In this document: positions 5,567 through 8,810 of the stretch, piece after piece
How the letters are laid out: every line of letters begins with the position of its first letter
Position numbering within the stretch: the first letter of the stretch is position 1
Assembly: GCA_903953985.1 (NCBI GenBank)
Contig: CAJBLW010000138.1
Coordinates: forward strand, 1 to 8,810
DNA from: an uncultured Burkholderiales bacterium
GTDB taxonomy: Bacteria > Pseudomonadota > Gammaproteobacteria > Burkholderiales > Burkholderiaceae_C
DNA: 8,810 bases
Reading direction: 5' to 3'
Notes under the pieces: model-generated
The model's input: the letters and a program-made list of their open reading frames with translations, nothing else
What the model was told of the DNA's origin: nothing
Database searches by the model: none
Translations under genes and position numbers: made by a program

Positions 5567-7183
5567 TCAAACAGCTGCGGCGTTGCGGCCCAGGATCAGG
5601 TCGGCGGCTTTTTCGGCAATCATCACGGTGGCCGCGTTGGTGTTGGCCCCGGGGATGGTGGGCATGACAGAGGCATCGGCCACGCGCAAACCGTGTACAC
5701 CGTAAACGCGCAGTTGCGGGTCCACCACCGCATCCGGCCCTATGCCCATGGCGCAGGTGCCCACCGGGTGGTGGGTGATGCCGCCCAACTCGCGGATGGA
5801 CTGGTCAATTTGTTCATCGGTTTGCACCTGCGAGCCGGGGATGGTTTCTGCATCGATCAGATCGGCTTGCGGGCTCATGCCATAAATGTCACGGGCAGCG
5901 CGCAAACCCTGGCGCATGGTCTCGAAGTCTTCGGGTTCAGAAAACAGGTTCAGGGCAATGCGCGGTTTGTCTTTGGGGTTGGCCGAGCGCAGGCTCACCC
6001 GGCCCCGGCTCTTTTGGTGCAGCAGGCACACGGTGATGTAGAAGCTGTGTTCCTTGGGTTTGACGATGCCCGGAAACCACAGACCGGCATCAAAACGCAC
6101 CGGGTTGCACAGCAGCTGGATGTCGGGGCGTTCCAGTTCAGGGCGGGTCTTGAGCAAGACCGTACCACTGCAAATTTGGGTGGCAAAAGGCCCCTTGCCC
6201 AGCAAGGCCCATTGCAAAAATGCCAGCGCGGCTTTGTCAAAGCGCAACTGGTTGATGAAGGTGACCGGCTTTTTGGCTCGGTACATCAGCATCATGCGCG
6301 GGTGCTCGGACAGGTTGCCACCCACGCCAGGCAGATCAGCTACCACCGGCAGCCCCATCTTTTGAAGGTGCGCCGCCGGGCCGATGCCCGAGAGCATCAG
6401 CAACTGCGGCGAGTTGAAGGTGCCCCCGCTCAGCACGACCTCGGCACGGGCGCGGGCTTGGTGCAACTGGCCATGGCGCGTGTATTCGACCCCGACGGCG
6501 CGTCCATTTTCGATGAGCACGCGGGTAGCCTGGGCGTGCGTCAGGATATGCAAATTGGCTCGGTCGCGAACCGGGTGCAGGTAGGCACGGGCCGAGCTGC
6601 TGCGGCGGCCCCGCGCGTCGATGGCCACATCTCCGGCGGCGATGCCTTCGTTGTGCTCACCGTCGTAATCGTCGTTGGCCGCATGACCGGCCTTGACCGC
6701 GGCTTCGCGCAGCGGGTCGGGCAACAGGTGGCGATTTTGAATCGGGTTGATCTGCAGCGGCCCTTGGTCGTTGTGAAAACGTCCCGCACCCCGCCAGTTG
6801 CTTTCAGACCGTAAAAAATAGGGCAGCACATCGTCATAGCCCCAGCCGGTGCAACCCAGATCGCGCCACTCGTCAAAGTCACGGCGGTGGCCCCGGATGT
6901 GGAACATGCCGTTGATGGACGACGAACCGCCCAGCAATCGGCCCCGGGGAATCGGCAAGCGCCGACCGTTCAAAAACGGCTCGGGCTCACCTTCATAAGT
7001 CCAGGTCAGAGACGGACGCTGCAAGGCTTTGAGAAAACCCACCGGCATGCGCACCAGCGGGTGCGAGTCTTCGCCACCCGCTTCAATCAGCAACACCGAT
7101 TGGCTGCCGTCAGCGCTCAGGCGGTTGGCCAACACGCAACCGGCCGAGCCAGCGCCCACCACGATGTAGTCAAAGTCTTGCAT
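5567..7183 (-). CDS. GMC-family FAD-dependent alcohol dehydrogenase (choline dehydrogenase-like)
   Basis: A 538-residue glucose-methanol-choline oxidoreductase, beginning MQDFDYIVVGAGSAGC with the FAD-binding GxGxxG at residues 10-15. GMC signature 1 is GRLLGGSSSING (81-92), followed by the typical FHIRGHRRDFDEW. Signature 2 is SGGTFNSPQLLMLSGIGP (252-269). The C-terminal active site has THHPVGTC with His472, and PGANTNAA around residue 515 supplies the second catalytic position. The closest-looking types are the broad group holding choline, polyethylene glycol and aliphatic alcohol dehydrogenases, which pass electrons to the respiratory chain rather than to O2. The start was placed at 7183 because AAGGAG (7193-7198) is nine bases upstream; the ATG at 7189 is only three bases from it, and one at 7207 lies upstream of it. 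It pairs with the aldehyde dehydrogenase seven bases downstream. Substrate is not predictable; choline is possible but unsupported by context. Confidence 0.93.
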   Translation of the reverse strand: MQDFDYIVVGAGSAGCVLANRLSADGSQSVLLIEAGGEDSHPLVRMPVGFLKALQRPSLTWTYEGEPEPFLNGRRLPIPRGRLLGGSSSINGMFHIRGHRRDFDEWRDLGCTGWGYDDVLPYFLRSESNWRGAGRFHNDQGPLQINPIQNRHLLPDPLREAAVKAGHAANDDYDGEHNEGIAAGDVAIDARGRRSSSARAYLHPVRDRANLHILTHAQATRVLIENGRAVGVEYTRHGQLHQARARAEVVLSGGTFNSPQLLMLSGIGPAAHLQKMGLPVVADLPGVGGNLSEHPRMMLMYRAKKPVTFINQLRFDKAALAFLQWALLGKGPFATQICSGTVLLKTRPELERPDIQLLCNPVRFDAGLWFPGIVKPKEHSFYITVCLLHQKSRGRVSLRSANPKDKPRIALNLFSEPEDFETMRQGLRAARDIYGMSPQADLIDAETIPGSQVQTDEQIDQSIRELGGITHHPVGTCAMGIGPDAVVDPQLRVYGVHGLRVADASVMPTIPGANTNAATVMIAEKAADLILGRNAAAV

Positions 7184-7192
7184 GCGCATCGT

Positions 7193-7198
7193 CTCCTT
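7193..7198 (-). promoter_or_regulatory. Ribosome binding site that sets the GMC dehydrogenase start
   Basis: The coding strand reads AAGGAG, nine bases before the ATG at 7181-7183 and three before the ATG at 7187-7189. An ATG at 7205-7207 would put this site inside the coding sequence. It therefore favours the start giving MQDFDY, where the FAD-binding strand also begins. Confidence 0.7.
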
Positions 7199-7207
7199 GC
7201 GCCGCAC

Positions 7208-8188
7208 TCAGGGCGCAGGGGTGAAGCCAGAGGCTTTGATGATCGGACCCCAGTGGGCCAACTCGGCTTGCAGGGTTTTGTCCACATCGGCACCTGAACG
7301 GTAGTCTGATACTTGCAGAAACTTGCTCAGCAAAATCTCTTTGACTTCAGGCGAGGCCAGCACATTTTTGATGGCCATCTGCATGCGCTCCAGCTCAGCT
7401 GCAGGCAGCTTGGCCGGGCCCCAAACACCCATCCAGCCGTCATCGCCACCGGTATTGAAACCCTGCTCGGTCATGGTGGGCACATCGGGCAACAAAGACG
7501 AGCGCTGGGGCGCGAAGACGCCGATGTAGTTGAGTTTGCCGCTCTTGACGTGTTGCAGCGCGTCACCGGCCAGCATGTTGCCGGTCAGGATCTGGGCCCC
7601 CAGCATGTCGACGACAAGCGGGCCGTTGCCACGGTAGGGAACCACCTGCATGGGGATACCGGCCAGCTTGCCAAATTGCAAACCGTTGAAATGCGTGTCC
7701 CCCCCTTGGCCGGCAGTGCCAAAAGTGTTCTTACTGGGGTTGGCCTTGAGCCAGTTCACATATTCTTTGGCGTTTTTTACACCAATGCTGGTGCTGACCA
7801 CCATGGCCATCGGGTAAGACGTCAGGCGGGCCACCGAGGTGAAGTCGGTGTTCATGTCATAGCCCAACACCGAGACCGGGTAAGTCAGGTGCTGAAACAC
7901 GAAAGTGGCATTGGGCGCGATCATGTAGGTCTGCGCCGTGGGCGACGAGGCCTTGACGGCCTGCGCAGCGATGCGGCCGCCCACACCCGGACGGTTTTCC
8001 ACGATCACGTTTTGCTTGAGCTGGTCGCGCAGCTTCTCCGCCATCAGGCGCGCAAGGCTGTCGGATGCGCCACCGGGCGGAAAGCCCACCAGCAATTTGA
8101 TCGGTGGTTTGTCTTGCGCCATGGCGCCCAGCCCAATGCTGAGCAGCATCGTGGCCAAAACAGTGCTGAAAGTCTTGCGGTTCATCAT
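7208..8188 (-). CDS. Bug/TctC-family periplasmic receptor of a tripartite tricarboxylate transporter type
   Basis: A 326-residue exported solute-binding protein. Residues 1-24 form a signal peptide: MMNRK, a hydrophobic core (about 10-21) and AMA before a likely cut ahead of Gln25. There is no lipobox cysteine. The mature start KLLVGFPPGGASDSLARLMAEKL and the following VIVENRPGVGGRIAA are hallmarks of Bug proteins, which bind carboxylates or small aromatic acids in the periplasm. VVPYRGNGPLVVDMLGAQI, PDVPTMTEQGF and WMGVWGPAKLP are further family motifs. The start has AGGAG (8195-8199) six bases upstream, 46 bases after the acyl-CoA dehydrogenase stop. No TctA or TctB membrane subunit is in the window, so it may be an orphan receptor serving a transporter elsewhere or acting in sensing. 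Its place in the operon suggests it captures the pathway substrate. Confidence 0.95.
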   Translation of the reverse strand: MMNRKTFSTVLATMLLSIGLGAMAQDKPPIKLLVGFPPGGASDSLARLMAEKLRDQLKQNVIVENRPGVGGRIAAQAVKASSPTAQTYMIAPNATFVFQHLTYPVSVLGYDMNTDFTSVARLTSYPMAMVVSTSIGVKNAKEYVNWLKANPSKNTFGTAGQGGDTHFNGLQFGKLAGIPMQVVPYRGNGPLVVDMLGAQILTGNMLAGDALQHVKSGKLNYIGVFAPQRSSLLPDVPTMTEQGFNTGGDDGWMGVWGPAKLPAAELERMQMAIKNVLASPEVKEILLSKFLQVSDYRSGADVDKTLQAELAHWGPIIKASGFTPAP

Positions 8189-8234
8189 GCTTGTCTCCTG
8201 GGTTGAAAAAAGTTAACGCTCTAAAAAAAAGGGG
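8189..8234 (-). other. Intergenic spacer with two T tracts and the Bug-gene ribosome site
   Basis: On the coding strand, the acyl-CoA dehydrogenase stop TAA is followed by CCCC and eight T (complement of 8223-8230), then GTTAAC and six T (complement of 8206-8211), and then the CCCAGGAG ribosome site. I find no GC-rich hairpin ahead of either T tract, so I do not call a terminator. No clear -35/-10 pair is visible in this short gap. Confidence 0.5.
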
Positions 8235-8810
8235 TTATCGGGTGGCGGTCAGGCGTTGCAGATGCCAAGCGGCATCGCCCAGCGTCTGGCCCATCACCAT
8301 CAAGCGCTTGGCGTAGTGGCCCACGCGGCATTCGTCGGTCATGCCCATGGCGCCGTGCAACTGGATGGCGGCCAGACCGATCTCACGGCCCTTCTGGCTG
8401 GCCAGCACTTTGGCGGCCGATACCAGACGGCGGCGCTGCACCGGTTCACCGGCCTGCACCGCCATGGCGGCAGCGCAAGCCATGGATTTGAGTTGTTCGA
8501 GTGCGATGGCCATGTCGGCCACGCGGTGCTGCAAGACCTGAAATTTCGCCAGCGGCACACCAAACTGTTTGCGGGTGCGAAGGTGTTCGGCGGTGTGCGC
8601 AAGCAGTGCATCGACGGCGCCCACGGCCTCGGCGCACAGCGCGGCAGTGGCGGCATCGAGCGCCGACTCAATGGCCTCAGCGGCTTCGCCCGCCTGACCC
8701 AGCAACCGGTCTGCGCCCAACGTAACAGCGTTGAAAGTCACATGGGCTGCGCGGCGGTTGTCCAGGGTGTCAAAACCCTGCACCGTCACGCCGGGGGCCG
8801 TGGCGTCCAC
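8235..8810 (-). CDS. Acyl-CoA dehydrogenase family protein, C-terminal part (5' end outside window)
   Basis: At least 191 residues of the C-terminal alpha-helical domain of an FAD-dependent acyl-CoA dehydrogenase, which desaturates an acyl-CoA between C2 and C3. The reading frame stays open to the window edge, and the first codon there is GTG (Val) inside the gene. Visible landmarks are RTRKQFGVPLAKFQVLQHRV, which contributes to FAD binding at the dimer interface, and IQLHGAMGMTDE followed by VGHYAKRLMVM near the C terminus. This ending resembles the small subunit of pimeloyl-CoA-dehydrogenase-like heteromeric enzymes. It lacks the YEGT-type segment bearing the catalytic Glu of medium-chain enzymes, so a large partner subunit may lie just upstream. 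It is probably the first visible gene of the operon and would act after CoA activation of the acid. Confidence 0.9.
   Translation of the reverse strand: MDATAPGVTVQGFDTLDNRRAAHVTFNAVTLGADRLLGQAGEAAEAIESALDAATAALCAEAVGAVDALLAHTAEHLRTRKQFGVPLAKFQVLQHRVADMAIALEQLKSMACAAAMAVQAGEPVQRRRLVSAAKVLASQKGREIGLAAIQLHGAMGMTDECRVGHYAKRLMVMGQTLGDAAWHLQRLTATR

Larger units (their letters stand above)
1..8810 (-). other. Predicted single catabolic operon
   Basis: Nine genes run in the same direction. The gaps, in order of transcription, are 46, 24, 7, 46, 2, 22, 36 and 23 bases. No internal terminator, divergent gene or regulator is visible. The functions (receptor, alcohol and aldehyde oxidation, CoA transfer, desaturation, C-C cleavage, ring opening, aldolase) fit one catabolic programme. 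The operon extends past both edges, and co-transcription is inferred from spacing only. Confidence 0.75.

Noticed and set aside
5432..6814. A 460-codon open frame on the plus strand
   Set aside because: It is antisense to the GMC and aldehyde dehydrogenase genes, whose motifs are unmistakable. The shadow has no family features.
5567..7183. Calling the GMC enzyme choline dehydrogenase (betA) and its neighbour betB
   Set aside because: The families fit, but no betaine or choline transport gene or BetI-type regulator is present, and the surrounding CoA and aromatic genes point elsewhere.
7313..8206. A 297-codon open frame on the plus strand
   Set aside because: It is antisense to the Bug receptor gene, has no ribosome site of note and gives a composition-biased product.
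8206..8234. Rho-independent terminator between the acyl-CoA dehydrogenase and Bug genes
   Set aside because: There are T tracts on the coding strand, but I could find no GC-rich stem-loop immediately before them.

Overview
The window looks like chromosomal DNA of a GC-rich betaproteobacterium, most likely of the Comamonadaceae/Burkholderiales type. The reasons are the high GC, the Bug-type periplasmic solute receptor (a family expanded in this group), and the dense CoA-dependent catabolic gene set. No rRNA, tRNA, mobile element, CRISPR array or phage gene is visible.

All nine genes lie on the minus strand, so transcription runs from 8810 towards 1. In that order they are: the C-terminal part of an acyl-CoA dehydrogenase (8235-8810, cut by the window); a Bug/TctC-type tricarboxylate-transporter receptor (7208-8188); a GMC flavoprotein alcohol dehydrogenase (5567-7183); an NAD(P)-dependent aldehyde dehydrogenase (4066-5559); a thiolase-like/SCP2-type lipid-transfer protein (2790-4019); its DUF35 OB-fold zinc-ribbon partner (2407-2787); a CaiB/BaiF-type CoA transferase (1182-2384); a LigB-type class III extradiol dioxygenase (144-1145); and the N-terminal part of an RraA/HMG-CHA aldolase-like protein (1-120, cut by the window). 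Gaps between genes are only 2 to 46 bases, with no convincing internal terminator or promoter, so this is probably one catabolic operon.

The enzymes can be ordered into a plausible route. An alcohol is oxidised to an aldehyde (GMC) and then to an acid (aldehyde dehydrogenase). The acid becomes a CoA thioester (CoA transferase) and is desaturated (acyl-CoA dehydrogenase), and a C-C bond is cut by the thiolase/DUF35 pair. Separately, or afterwards, an aromatic diol ring is opened (LigB-like) and the product is split by an RraA-type aldolase. The Bug protein would capture the substrate in the periplasm. The substrate cannot be read from the sequence, and this route is inference.

The points most worth a second look are the combination itself, the thiolase/DUF35 pair reminiscent of the steroid side-chain aldolase Ltp2-ChsH2, and the LigB-like protein, in which the expected second iron-binding histidine appears to be a glutamine (Gln100).
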